IMG/VR virus record: IMGVR_UViG_3300045999_000387
Span: 1-24,061 of that record
Direction: 5' to 3' (one strand)
From: a virus
Length of the DNA: 24,061 bases
Part shown: piece by piece, positions 1 to 7,883 of the stretch
Layout: each line of letters begins with the position of its first letter
How positions within the stretch are numbered: position 1 is the first letter of the stretch
Program-made: the position numbers and the translations under genes
Notes under the pieces: generated by a model
What the model was told of the DNA's origin: nothing
The model's input: only the letters and a program-made list of their open reading frames with translations
Database searches by the model: none

Positions 1-1
1 G

Positions 2-271
2 GGCTACAACTTGGTAACCAATTCTTATCCTGCGGCACCAGGCTACAACCCCCAAGTCATGCTGCGCTGGTCAGATGACGGCGGTCACACATATTCAAAC
101 GAGCATTGGTCATCAATTGGCAAAATTGGGGCTTATGGGCACAGGACTTTCTGGCGTAGGCTGGGCATGACATTAAAGCTGCGCGATAGGGTCTATGAAC
201 TTTCTGGCACTGATCCGGTAAAAATTGCCATCGTGGGCGCGGAATTGATACTTAGCCCAACGAATGCCTAA
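2..271 (+). CDS. P22 gp10-like tail accessory / packaged-DNA stabilisation protein (5' truncated)
   Basis: The reading frame is open from base 2, so the gene starts outside the window and only about the last 89 residues are visible. The segment RWSDDGGHTYSNEHW, then IGKIGAYGHRTFWRRLGM and FELSGTDPVK-like residues near the end, match my memory of the C-terminal signature of P22 gp10-family proteins. These form the tail hub below the portal and help keep packaged DNA inside the head. Its stop codon overlaps the start of the tail fibre gene by 8 nt, as expected in a virion operon. The TTG at base 11 is in frame but is not a real start, because family members run to several hundred residues. The family call is from motif recognition, with no search run. 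Confidence 0.75.
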   Translation, partial: GYNLVTNSYPAAPGYNPQVMLRWSDDGGHTYSNEHWSSIGKIGAYGHRTFWRRLGMTLKLRDRVYELSGTDPVKIAIVGAELILSPTNA

Positions 272-1037
272 TCTTAATACCCAGATCACACCGCCTCGCG
301 TGCCGCTTACTGACGAGCGCACGGGGGCAGTTTCGCGTGAGTGGTATAGGTGGTTTTACAACATTTACAACATTACGGGCGCTGGCCTTGGCATCACACC
401 AGTTGTCAACGGCGGCACGGGGCTAGGAACTATCCCCACCAACGGCCAACTGCTGATCGGCAATGGCACAGGGTATACCCTTAACACACTTGGTTTTGGC
501 GCTGGCATCTCAGTTACTAACGGAGTTGGGACAATCACCCTTGCCAACACGGGCGTGCTGTCGTTTGCAGGCGGCACTACTGGCCTGACCCCCGCAGCGG
601 CCACCACGGGCGCTGTGACGCTTGCAGGCACCTTGATTGCAATCAATGGCGGCACAGGGTTTGGCTCCTATGCTATTGGCGATCTGTTGTACGCTGGCAC
701 AACAACGACTTTGGCAAAACTGCCTGATGTTGCTACTGGCAACGCGCTTATCTCGGGCGGCGTGGGCGTTGCGCCAGCGTGGGGCAAGATTGGCCTGACA
801 ACCCATGTCAGCGGCATACTGACTGTGCCCAATGGCGGCTCGGGGGCGGCTACGTTGACGGGCTACGTCAAGGGCAATGGCGCGGCGGCTTTTACGGCGG
901 CGGCTACAATTCCCAATACCGACATTACTGGTTTGGGCACCATGTCGGTTAAGAACACGGGCGCAACCGGATCATTCACCACCGTCGATCTAAAGACAGT
1001 CACTGTCACTGACGGCATCATTACGAGCATTGTGTGA
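264..1037 (+). CDS. Tail fibre / receptor-binding-type virion protein with NGGTG repeats
   Basis: This 257-aa protein begins with a segment rich in Trp and Tyr (EWYRWFYNIYN, residues 26-36), typical of the virion-attachment end of many phage fibre proteins. It is followed by low-complexity Gly/Thr/Ala beta-type sequence. Three related modules of about 28 residues carry NGGTGLG (near 49), NGGTGFG (near 128) and NGGSGAA (near 190), each followed by a Gly-Leu-Leu/Gly-Tyr step and a Thr-rich stretch. Such repeats are common in trimeric phage tail fibres. The C-terminus ends in a short beta segment (VTVTDGIITSIV) that may be a trimer tip. It overlaps gp10 by 8 nt and the SET gene by 1 nt. Its short length suggests either a simple fibre or an adaptor that carries another receptor-binding protein. 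Confidence 0.7.
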   Translation: MPNLNTQITPPRVPLTDERTGAVSREWYRWFYNIYNITGAGLGITPVVNGGTGLGTIPTNGQLLIGNGTGYTLNTLGFGAGISVTNGVGTITLANTGVLSFAGGTTGLTPAAATTGAVTLAGTLIAINGGTGFGSYAIGDLLYAGTTTTLAKLPDVATGNALISGGVGVAPAWGKIGLTTHVSGILTVPNGGSGAATLTGYVKGNGAAAFTAAATIPNTDITGLGTMSVKNTGATGSFTTVDLKTVTVTDGIITSIV

Positions 1038-1912
1038 TGCAATTAGCTTGCAATCAAGAATTTAATCTTGCGGAAGTTACGCCGGACAAGGTGTTGGCGT
1101 TGCAAGATGAATTGCTTAAAATGCCGCAAGCCGACATTGTTACAGAGCATACGTTTTTGCCCAAGGTTTACGAGCGCAAGATTACGATCCCGCCTTGGGT
1201 CGTGTTGACGGGCGCGGAACACAAAACGCCCTATCGCGTTCGGCTAGAAAAGGGCACAATTGCGGTAAATACAGAAGATGGCGTAAAAGTGCTCACCGGC
1301 CCCTGCGAATTTGACGCTGCTGCCGGTATGCAACGGGCGGGGCGGGTGTTTGAAGACGAAGTGGTGTGGGTTGATGTTTACGACAATCCAGACGACTGCA
1401 CCGACATTGCTGTGTTAGAAGACCGTTTGTATGTGGTGCCTGAGTGCGGGCTTGGCGATAGCAGGACAGAAGCACAGAAAGCAAAAATTGATTACGGCGC
1501 TTTTTTGCATCAGCTTGGCATGACACAATCGGAATTAGACGCTATTGTTCACATTGATTCAGATTTAATGGATATGCCAGAAGGCGTTGCAGTAGAACTG
1601 CGCGATTCGCCAATTCACGGTAAAGGTTTATTTGCGACTTGTGATTTTGATGCGGGCGACATTGTGTGCCCAGGTCGGCTTGATGGCAAACGCACACCAG
1701 GCGGTCGATTTATTAACCACTCGTTAAATTGCAATGTTAAGCCCATAAAAATAGGCGATGACATCTATGCGTTAGCTGTGCGTAAAATACATGCAGGTGA
1801 TGAATTACTGGTAGATTACAGAGCATCAATGAGAGTCAATTTTGGACTCGCGTTACAAGGGGAAATAATATGTCTGGATGGATGGCAGCAGCAACAGTCG
1901 CAAGCGCTGTAA
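1037..1912 (+). CDS. Cupin-like plus SET-domain protein (putative protein-lysine methyltransferase)
   Basis: The protein has 291 residues. The N-terminal part (about 35-135) looks like the small cupin-type beta-barrel found in other phage proteins: TIPPWVVLTGAEHKTPYRV, an acidic Val-rich middle, and a conserved end, VLEDRLYVVP. The C-terminal part (about 186-263) shows the SET-domain signatures in order: a HGKGLFA strand, the SAM-binding motif RFINHS (N227-H228-S229) with a following N, and the GDELLVDY motif with the usual catalytic-region Tyr. No post-SET Cys cluster is present. SET proteins use S-adenosylmethionine to methylate lysines on proteins; a virion or host target here is inference. 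ATG 1037 (TGATG junction with the fibre gene) is preferred over GTG 1034. The last 43 nt overlap the next gene. Confidence 0.8.
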   Translation: MQLACNQEFNLAEVTPDKVLALQDELLKMPQADIVTEHTFLPKVYERKITIPPWVVLTGAEHKTPYRVRLEKGTIAVNTEDGVKVLTGPCEFDAAAGMQRAGRVFEDEVVWVDVYDNPDDCTDIAVLEDRLYVVPECGLGDSRTEAQKAKIDYGAFLHQLGMTQSELDAIVHIDSDLMDMPEGVAVELRDSPIHGKGLFATCDFDAGDIVCPGRLDGKRTPGGRFINHSLNCNVKPIKIGDDIYALAVRKIHAGDELLVDYRASMRVNFGLALQGEIICLDGWQQQQSQAL

Positions 1913-2592
1913 TTGGTTCTAGCGCGTCTAAGAGCGCAGCAAAAGCGCAAGCAGGCGCGGCTGACCGTGCGGCTGAGTTGCAACGCGAACAGTTTGAGCG
2001 TCAAGTCGAACTGCAAGCCCCGTTCCGCGAGGCCGGTGTTCGTGCGTTGCCGGAACTAGAAACAGCGTCTAGGTACACGCCGTTTGGCATGAAGCAGTTT
2101 ACTGCTGACCCTGGCTACGGTTTTCGGTTGGCTGAAGGCCAGAAAGCACTTGATCGTCAAGCTGCTGCCCGTGGCGGGCTAATCTCTGGCGGCGCTCTTA
2201 GGGCCGCGCAACGTTACGGCCAAGAGATGGGTAGCCAAGAGTACACCAACGCTTTCAATCGCTACCAGACTGAGCGTCAGGCTCGTCTTAACCCACTGCA
2301 ATCTTTAGCCGGTATGGCACAAACTTCTGTAGGCCAGTTAGGCCAAGCTGGCCAAGCAATGGCGAGCGGCATGGGCGAAGCCGGTATGCAAAGCGCCAAT
2401 GCGCGGGCATCTGGCTACATGGGTGGGGCAAACGCGCTGTCTCAAGGCTTGAGCCAGTACATGGGCTACAGTCAAGGCCAAGAACGTAACGCTTTGCTGT
2501 CGCGTGCTATTGGTGGCGGTGGCGGTGGCGGTGGGATGGCCTACACAGCCGAACCAGGCTTTTCCAACACGCCTTCGTATTTGGTTCGATAA
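1870..2592 (+). CDS. Ejection (DNA-transfer) virion protein, P22 gp7 position
   Basis: This 240-aa protein starts with an Ala/Gly/Ser-rich hydrophobic helix (MSGWMAAATVASAVIGSS), followed by a Gln/Glu-rich helix (residues about 25-55) and then Gly/Ala/Met-rich repeats of MAxxMGEAGMQ type. This organisation is typical of internal head proteins that phages such as P22 eject ahead of the DNA to build a channel across the cell envelope. A strong ribosome binding site (AAGGGGA) sits about 6 nt upstream of the ATG, inside the end of the SET gene. The C-terminus has an eight-Gly run (about 216-223). Gene order (gp10, fibre, three ejection-type proteins) parallels P22 genes 10 to 16. Confidence 0.7.
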   Translation: MSGWMAAATVASAVIGSSASKSAAKAQAGAADRAAELQREQFERQVELQAPFREAGVRALPELETASRYTPFGMKQFTADPGYGFRLAEGQKALDRQAAARGGLISGGALRAAQRYGQEMGSQEYTNAFNRYQTERQARLNPLQSLAGMAQTSVGQLGQAGQAMASGMGEAGMQSANARASGYMGGANALSQGLSQYMGYSQGQERNALLSRAIGGGGGGGGMAYTAEPGFSNTPSYLVR

Positions 2593-2601
2593 GGACTAAT
2601 C

Positions 2602-4056
2602 ATGCCAATCAACCCCAACATTGCAATGAGTTATCGCGGCGTAGAAATGCCGCAACAGAACGCGCTGGCTGACTACGCCGCCGTCCAACAGATTCAAAGC
2701 GGTCAGCGTCAAGCTGAAGTCTCGCAGATGCAGATTGAGCAGATGCGCCGTGATCAAGCTGCGCTGTCTAAGATGCAAGCCGCTATCACCGCCAAGGGTG
2801 GCCCCGCTGATTTGAATGTGGCGGCTGAAGAAATGATTAATTCGGGCATTCCCGAATACTTTAAACAAGGCTTGGTTATCAAGCAAACGCTTGACAAGCA
2901 AAGCCGGTTTGCCAAATTGCTTGGCGGGACTGGTGGCGCTGCGCCTGCTGCACCAGCAAGCGAATTATACCCAGGCTACAACGAGTCCATCGGCATGACC
3001 AATGCCCTTGCGCCAGCGCCAGCCGCGCCAGTCAACGCTATGGCTGACATGCAAAGAAAAATTAATGAAGCCTACATGATTGGCACACCAGAAGCATTGG
3101 CATTTGCTAAAGCTGGCGAAGAACGATTAAAGCCAACAACAGATGTTTCATCCATGCAAGCGTTGGGATTTCCATCAACGCCAGAAGGTTTTGCCAAATT
3201 TAAGGGCGCTCAATTTGCGCCTGTTGCGCCTGTAGCGCCAACAGATATTGCAAAATTGATAAAAGAGCGCGATGCGTTTCCAGTAGGTAGCCCTAACCGT
3301 GCGCTGTATGACCAAGAGATTGCAGACCGCCGTGCTACCGCAGAAAATGCTCGTCAGCGTTTGAAATTTGATCAAGAGAAATTTAACTTTGAAAGAGCTA
3401 ATCCTGGCTTTGAACTTAGAGAAGCAGATGACGGCTCAGTGGTTGGCGTCAACAAGCGCACACTACAAGCGTTCCCTGTCACTCTTGGTGGCGGTGCTGC
3501 TCCAGCAGCAGGCGGCGCTGGTATGCCTAGCGCTCGGGTGCCAGCACTTCAAGCACCTCTGGCTAGTGCAACACCTACCGCTGCGCGGCCATTGATAGGC
3601 AGAGGAAAAGAAGCACCAGTTAAGTTTAACGACACGGATTTACAACTATCTGGTTTGGCTGGCTCACTTCAAGATTTCAAAAAAGAAGTCAGTAGAGATG
3701 TATTTACAGGGGCTAAATTTCTTCCAACTGGTCAAGATACGGCCAGAATGCAAGCTAAGTACACAGCGCTGTTAATGGGCGTCAAAGACTTGTACACACT
3801 CGGCGCATTGACCGGCCCTGACATGGGTATTATTGAGTCGCAACTTACCAACCCTGCTTCATGGTCTGGTAAATTTACGACTAAAGAGGGTTTTGAAGCA
3901 CAGACTAAAGTTATTGAAGATATGTTAAAGCGCAGCGCAACAAATCTTGAAAATACTTATGGCCGAGTACCAAAAGCCACTAAAAAAGCTCTTGAAGGTT
4001 TGCCAAGCGTTGCGGGTAGCGAAAACGATCCATTGGGACTCCTTAAAGGAAATTAA
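2602..4056 (+). CDS. Ejection-type internal virion protein, P22 gp20 position
   Basis: A 484-aa soluble protein. Residues 15-75 are a Gln-rich coiled-coil-like helix (QSGQRQAEVSQMQIEQMRRD), followed by Ala/Pro-rich linkers near 110-150 and again near 295-335. The C-terminal third is helical and ends with a run of charged residues. I recognise no enzymatic motif. The position between two other ejection-like proteins, the alternation of helices and Ala/Pro linkers, and the size point to an internal head protein delivered with the genome. It is separated from the upstream gene by 9 nt containing AAGGACT, and its stop is directly followed by the next ATG. Functional assignment rests on context. 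Confidence 0.6.
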   Translation: MPINPNIAMSYRGVEMPQQNALADYAAVQQIQSGQRQAEVSQMQIEQMRRDQAALSKMQAAITAKGGPADLNVAAEEMINSGIPEYFKQGLVIKQTLDKQSRFAKLLGGTGGAAPAAPASELYPGYNESIGMTNALAPAPAAPVNAMADMQRKINEAYMIGTPEALAFAKAGEERLKPTTDVSSMQALGFPSTPEGFAKFKGAQFAPVAPVAPTDIAKLIKERDAFPVGSPNRALYDQEIADRRATAENARQRLKFDQEKFNFERANPGFELREADDGSVVGVNKRTLQAFPVTLGGGAAPAAGGAGMPSARVPALQAPLASATPTAARPLIGRGKEAPVKFNDTDLQLSGLAGSLQDFKKEVSRDVFTGAKFLPTGQDTARMQAKYTALLMGVKDLYTLGALTGPDMGIIESQLTNPASWSGKFTTKEGFEAQTKVIEDMLKRSATNLENTYGRVPKATKKALEGLPSVAGSENDPLGLLKGN

Positions 4057-5922
4057 ATGGCAACGCTTGCTGAATTCCGCGCACAGTATCCTCAGTACAA
4101 CGAGGTGCCAGATGTCAAGTTGGCTGACTCGTTGCACCAAAAATTTTATTCGTCCATTCCAAAAATGGACTTTTACAAGACCATTGGAATTGGTGCTGAA
4201 GCGTTGATACCAGGCGGCGAAAGCCGCATAACTCTTCCTCAGCCAGAAGTCTCTATGCGTGATCGCATCATGGGCGTTATTGAAACGCCTGCGGCACTTG
4301 TTGGTGGCCTTGCTGGGGGTTTAGCTTCAATTCCTGCGGCAATATACGGAAATTTGTCTAGCCCTGCGCCATCTGGATCGGCAGAAGCTAGGGCTGCGGG
4401 TGAGGCAATGGCGGCAAAGACTCGCGCTCAGTTTTACCAGCCCCGTACTCAAACTTCTAGAGACATTCTTGGCGCTGTTGGTAAAGTGACAGAGGGTTTG
4501 CCTCCAGTGTTGGGGGGCAGTCTTGGCACATCGTTAAACGCTTTGGCTATCCCTTCCATGCAACAAGCCGGTGCGATGGTTCGTCCAGCAGTTAGACAAG
4601 CAGTTGCACCAGTGCAAAATGTTTTAGCCAATGTGATGACCCGCAAACAACCAGACATGGTGGGCATGGGCGCAGCTAGCACTGCTGATGACTTGATGCG
4701 CCAGCAGCGCTTGGAGCAGTTTGGCATCCGTGCCACGGCTGGTGAGCGTGAGCGCAACTTGCAAAAGCAGCAGTTTGAGTCTGAAATTCAACGTGGTGCG
4801 GTTACTGGCATTTCAGAAGATGCAAAGACTCAGTTGTCTGAGCAAATGCGAAGATTTGAGGCTGGTAAGAAACAAGACATTGTTAGAAATTTTGAGCGCA
4901 TGACTGCTGAGACTGGCGCTGAAGTGGCCGACCCAACCCAATTGCGTGCTGTTGGCAAAATTGTTGACAAAGCCTTAAATGACGAGTACACCAAAAAGTT
5001 TGATGCTTACAAGGCACTGTATGCCAAGGCTGACAACGCTGGTGAGACTTTGCAGCCGGTGTCGTATCAAGGTTTGTTGGACTACATTAACACCAAGACG
5101 CCTACGGCCCGAGGCAAACTTGACCCAATTTTAGATTCGGTGGCTGAATCGTTGGCGATGAATGACCCTAACAAGACTGGCACCATTACTGTGCGGGCGC
5201 TAGAAGACATCTATCAGCAGATCGGCAAAGTCAAGGGTTCGCCAAGCGCACCAGAGATGAAGCAAATCATCACTCAGATGGGTGAGGGTGCAGGCGGTGA
5301 GCTGTATCAGGCGGCCAGAGCATCACGCAAGCAACTGGCTAAAGAGTTTGAGGATGTGTCTCGCGTTGACAAGCTGCTTGGCACAAAGGCTGGCTACGCT
5401 GACCGCAGGGTTGCGCTTGATGATGTGTTCAAGCATGTGGTGCTTGACGGTTCGCTAGAGGAAATGCGAACTGTCACCACGTTGCTAAAGAAGGCTGGCC
5501 CAGAAGGTCGCAAAGCCTATGCAGAACTGCAAGGTCAAACCATTCAGCAGATGAAAGAAATGCTCACCAAGGGTGATCAGATGTCTTTTAAGAACCTGAA
5601 CACATTCATCAATCAGTTGGACAATGAGGGCAAGCTAGACTATATGTTTGGCAAAACTGGTCGCAACCAAATTACTGATTTACGGGATGCCATCAAGGAT
5701 GTGGTGGTCAAAGAGCCAGGCGCTGTAAATTATCCAAACACTGCGGGCGTTGTGCTTCGGGGCTTGGAAATTTTGCAAAAATCGCCAATTAAAATACCTG
5801 GCACCCAAACAGCCGCAGAATTTGCTCGTACACGCCAAGTTAAAAAACAGGTTGAAAAAGCCTTAGAGCAGCCTAACCAGTTAGCGCCAACGCAACAAAA
5901 TCAAAACGCAATGAGGCGCTAA
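4057..5922 (+). CDS. Large ejection-type virion protein, P22 gp16 position
   Basis: A 621-aa protein. The N-terminus (MATLAEFRAQYPQYNEVPDV then KLADSLHQKFYS) is a short domain I recognise as recurrent at the start of phage ejection proteins. A Gly/Ala-rich hydrophobic stretch at about 73-103 (ETPAALVGGLAGGLASIPAA) could insert in membrane. The remainder is long charged helices suited to an extended or coiled form, with a Gln/Asn-rich end. There is no clear lysozyme or transglycosylase motif, unlike some gp16-like proteins. It begins right after the previous stop with AAAGGAAA as ribosome binding site. It is the last of the three-gene ejection block before the lysis region. Confidence 0.6.
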   Translation: MATLAEFRAQYPQYNEVPDVKLADSLHQKFYSSIPKMDFYKTIGIGAEALIPGGESRITLPQPEVSMRDRIMGVIETPAALVGGLAGGLASIPAAIYGNLSSPAPSGSAEARAAGEAMAAKTRAQFYQPRTQTSRDILGAVGKVTEGLPPVLGGSLGTSLNALAIPSMQQAGAMVRPAVRQAVAPVQNVLANVMTRKQPDMVGMGAASTADDLMRQQRLEQFGIRATAGERERNLQKQQFESEIQRGAVTGISEDAKTQLSEQMRRFEAGKKQDIVRNFERMTAETGAEVADPTQLRAVGKIVDKALNDEYTKKFDAYKALYAKADNAGETLQPVSYQGLLDYINTKTPTARGKLDPILDSVAESLAMNDPNKTGTITVRALEDIYQQIGKVKGSPSAPEMKQIITQMGEGAGGELYQAARASRKQLAKEFEDVSRVDKLLGTKAGYADRRVALDDVFKHVVLDGSLEEMRTVTTLLKKAGPEGRKAYAELQGQTIQQMKEMLTKGDQMSFKNLNTFINQLDNEGKLDYMFGKTGRNQITDLRDAIKDVVVKEPGAVNYPNTAGVVLRGLEILQKSPIKIPGTQTAAEFARTRQVKKQVEKALEQPNQLAPTQQNQNAMRR

Positions 5923-6144
5923 ATGGACTACCAAGTCTTGTTCAACGGCGCGGTTGTTCTGGCGTCTTTCTTTGGTGGGTGGACGCTCAACAGCATCACC
6001 AAGTCATTAGAGCGCTTGGACACTGACGTGCGGGCTATGCCTGTCAACTACGTGGCCCGCAACGACTACCGCGAAGACACCCGCGAGATCAAAGAGATGC
6101 TCAGTAAAATTTTTGACAAGCTGGAAGCCAAGGCCGACAAGTGA
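5923..6144 (+). CDS. Small membrane protein with C-terminal charged helix
   Basis: This 73-aa protein has one N-terminal transmembrane segment (about 5-25, VLFNGAVVLASFFGGWTL) and a long charged helix (about 28-73) with heptad-like spacing that could be a coiled coil. It begins immediately after the ejection protein stop, with GAGG upstream. The position at the head of the lysis cluster suggests a holin accessory, an antiholin or an envelope protein, but no sequence motif settles this. Function unknown. Confidence 0.65.
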   Translation: MDYQVLFNGAVVLASFFGGWTLNSITKSLERLDTDVRAMPVNYVARNDYREDTREIKEMLSKIFDKLEAKADK

Positions 6145-6147
6145 TAT

Positions 6148-6303
6148 ATGGACGCCTTACCTCCACCACCACCGGCAACGGTACAAGCACCCGCGCCCGT
6201 TTTTGAGTGCGTGAGATGGTCGTGGTCATCTGACCGCAAAGAGGTCTGGTGTTTAAAGTGGCGAGAAAAAGGTAAGCCAGAAAAGGTGGCCGAAAGTGAT
6301 TGA
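6148..6303 (+). CDS. Small hypothetical protein with polyproline start
   Basis: A 51-aa open frame fills the gap between two membrane-protein genes. It starts MDALPPPPPATVQAPAPVF, contains two Cys (ECVRW and VWCLKW) and several Trp, and ends in a basic/charged tail. It starts 3 nt after the upstream stop and overlaps the next GTG start by 8 nt, the packing seen throughout this operon. The Pro/Ala-rich N-terminus and Trp/Cys motif look like coding sequence rather than chance. The ribosome binding site is weak. No function recognised. Confidence 0.55.
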   Translation: MDALPPPPPATVQAPAPVFECVRWSWSSDRKEVWCLKWREKGKPEKVAESD

Positions 6304-6775
6304 CCCGCTTACCGCGCTAGCAGGCATCCAAGCAGCGGTCGCGCTGATCAAGAAGGTCAGCAAGACCGTCGATGACGTTTCCTCCCTTGGCCCTGTACTT
6401 GGGAAGTATTTTGATGCCAAGTCCACCGCCACCAAGGCTGTAGTCCAAGCCAAGAAATCCAAGTCAAGCATGGGCACGGCCATTCAGATCGAGATGGCCT
6501 TGGATCAGGCCAAGCGGTTTGAGGACGAGTTGCAATTGCTGTTCATGCAATCCGGCAAGATAGACGTCTGGAACAAGATCAAGTCCAGGGCGGCGGCGAT
6601 GGACGCGGAGTCTGCCCACGACGCTCGCAGAGAAAAAGAAATCAATGCAAGGCGCAAAAAAGAGATTGATGAGGTCATTGAGTTGGCATTGCTCGGTGTG
6701 GTGTTTACCGCCATGCTAGGAATCATCGCGTATTTCACTTTTGGAATTCTTGAGCAGTGCGGAGGCAAATGCTGA
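6296..6775 (+). CDS. Tail-anchored membrane protein in the lysis region
   Basis: A 159-aa protein with a GTG start, supported by AAGGTGG about 6 nt upstream. An N-terminal amphipathic helix (MIDPLTALAGIQAAVALIKK) is followed by a Lys-rich region, then a very charged helix (about 110-128, RREKEINARRKKEID), and a single C-terminal transmembrane segment (about 129-152, LALLGVVFTAMLGIIAYFTF) with two late Cys. The topology resembles a tail-anchored protein with most of its mass in the cytoplasm. I recall similar proteins upstream of holins in environmental phage contigs, without a known role. The TGA overlaps the following ATG. Confidence 0.65.
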   Translation: MIDPLTALAGIQAAVALIKKVSKTVDDVSSLGPVLGKYFDAKSTATKAVVQAKKSKSSMGTAIQIEMALDQAKRFEDELQLLFMQSGKIDVWNKIKSRAAAMDAESAHDARREKEINARRKKEIDEVIELALLGVVFTAMLGIIAYFTFGILEQCGGKC

Positions 6776-7386
6776 TGGCAACTGACGAACGCCTCAACCT
6801 AGTTGACAAAGTGCTGGCGTATGTCAGCAGCCCGTTCAGGCTGTTTGCAATGGTGCTGATGGCGGTGCTGACCTTTGCAGGGTACTTTGTATATACAAAT
6901 CAAGAGCTGCTGATCGGGGCGTACAAAGAATCTAAAAAGATACCAAGCATTGCAGAGGACAGGGTTGAGGATGCTGCCGCCCATCTGTTCAAGCAGTCTG
7001 GAGCCATCATCGTAGCGGTGTTCAAGGTGAACTCAATGTTTGGAACGCGCATCTTGCACAGGGCGTACACCCGAGAGGGGCGGGACAAGACCAACGATGG
7101 GCTGGACGTTGGCCTGTTCACCCAGAACGCATCGAACAACGCTGACGTAGTGCGCTTGATGGCAAACGAGATTCCATGCGGCGAGTACACCAGCGCACAG
7201 AGTGAAATGGGCATCTGGTACATTGAGAAGGGCGTAGGTTACACGTGCCGTATTTCAGTGCCGCCAGAGCCTGGACGCTTTGTAGGCCAGATCACAGTAG
7301 GCTGGGCATCACCGCCTGACAACTTAGAGAAGACCCGTGCAATGCTACAGATTGCAGCAACCATGCTTTCAAGGAGTAAACAGTAA
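6775..7386 (+). CDS. Membrane-anchored protein with probable sensor-like external domain
   Basis: A 203-aa protein. The start at 6775 is chosen because GGAGG (6761-6765) lies 9 nt upstream and the ATG overlaps the previous TGA; GTG 6757 and ATG 6769 are in-frame alternatives. It has one transmembrane helix at about 21-44 (FRLFAMVLMAVLTFAGYFVY), and the rest (45-203) forms a compact alpha/beta domain with two Cys (EIPCGEY and GYTCRIS) able to pair if exported. The strand pattern ending GRFVGQITVGW is reminiscent of GAF/PAS-type domains, but this is only an impression. Placement directly before the holin suggests an envelope role in lysis timing or superinfection, which is inference. Confidence 0.65.
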   Translation: MATDERLNLVDKVLAYVSSPFRLFAMVLMAVLTFAGYFVYTNQELLIGAYKESKKIPSIAEDRVEDAAAHLFKQSGAIIVAVFKVNSMFGTRILHRAYTREGRDKTNDGLDVGLFTQNASNNADVVRLMANEIPCGEYTSAQSEMGIWYIEKGVGYTCRISVPPEPGRFVGQITVGWASPPDNLEKTRAMLQIAATMLSRSKQ

Positions 7387-7883
7387 TGGATTGGTTAAAA
7401 CAAATTGCACCGACAATCGCCACGGCAATGGGCGGCCCACTGGCTGGCATGGCTGTATCTGCCATCAGCAAAGCGATTGGCGTTGACCCCGACAAGGTGG
7501 GCGACCTGATCTCTAACAACAAGCTGTCGGCAGAGCAAATTGCTCAAGTGAAAATCGCTGAGATTGAGCTACAGAAACAAGCACAGGAGCTTGGCCTGAA
7601 CTTTGAAAAGTTGGAGGTCGAGGACAGGAAATCAGCACGAGAGATGCAGGCCACCACTCGCAGCCTGATGCCGCCTATCCTTGCGGGTACGGTTACAGTG
7701 GGGTTTTTTGGCATCATGGTGATGATGTTCATTGGCAGAGTGGACAGTAGCAACCCAGCTATTTTGATGATGTTGGGGTCGCTTGGTACGGCTTGGACTG
7801 GAATAATCGCATATTATTTCGGCTCCTCTGCTGGCTCACAAGCCAAAACCGATTTACTTTCTAAGTCAGGGCCAGTGAAATGA
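7386..7883 (+). CDS. Holin of the 3TM / gene-transfer-agent type
   Basis: A 165-aa protein with the pattern of the three-TM GTA-type holin family (Pfam GTA_holin_3TM as remembered): a weakly hydrophobic N-terminal segment (IATAMGGPLAGMAVSAISKA), a charged helix (about 45-90), and two strong transmembrane segments (about 95-119 and 125-146, the latter ending AYYFGSSAGS). Holins form holes in the inner membrane and let the endolysin reach the cell wall. An AAGGAG ribosome binding site sits 9 nt upstream, the ATG overlaps the previous TAA by one base, and the endolysin gene overlaps its end by 4 nt. This gives a compact lysis pair. Confidence 0.8.
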   Translation: MDWLKQIAPTIATAMGGPLAGMAVSAISKAIGVDPDKVGDLISNNKLSAEQIAQVKIAEIELQKQAQELGLNFEKLEVEDRKSAREMQATTRSLMPPILAGTVTVGFFGIMVMMFIGRVDSSNPAILMMLGSLGTAWTGIIAYYFGSSAGSQAKTDLLSKSGPVK

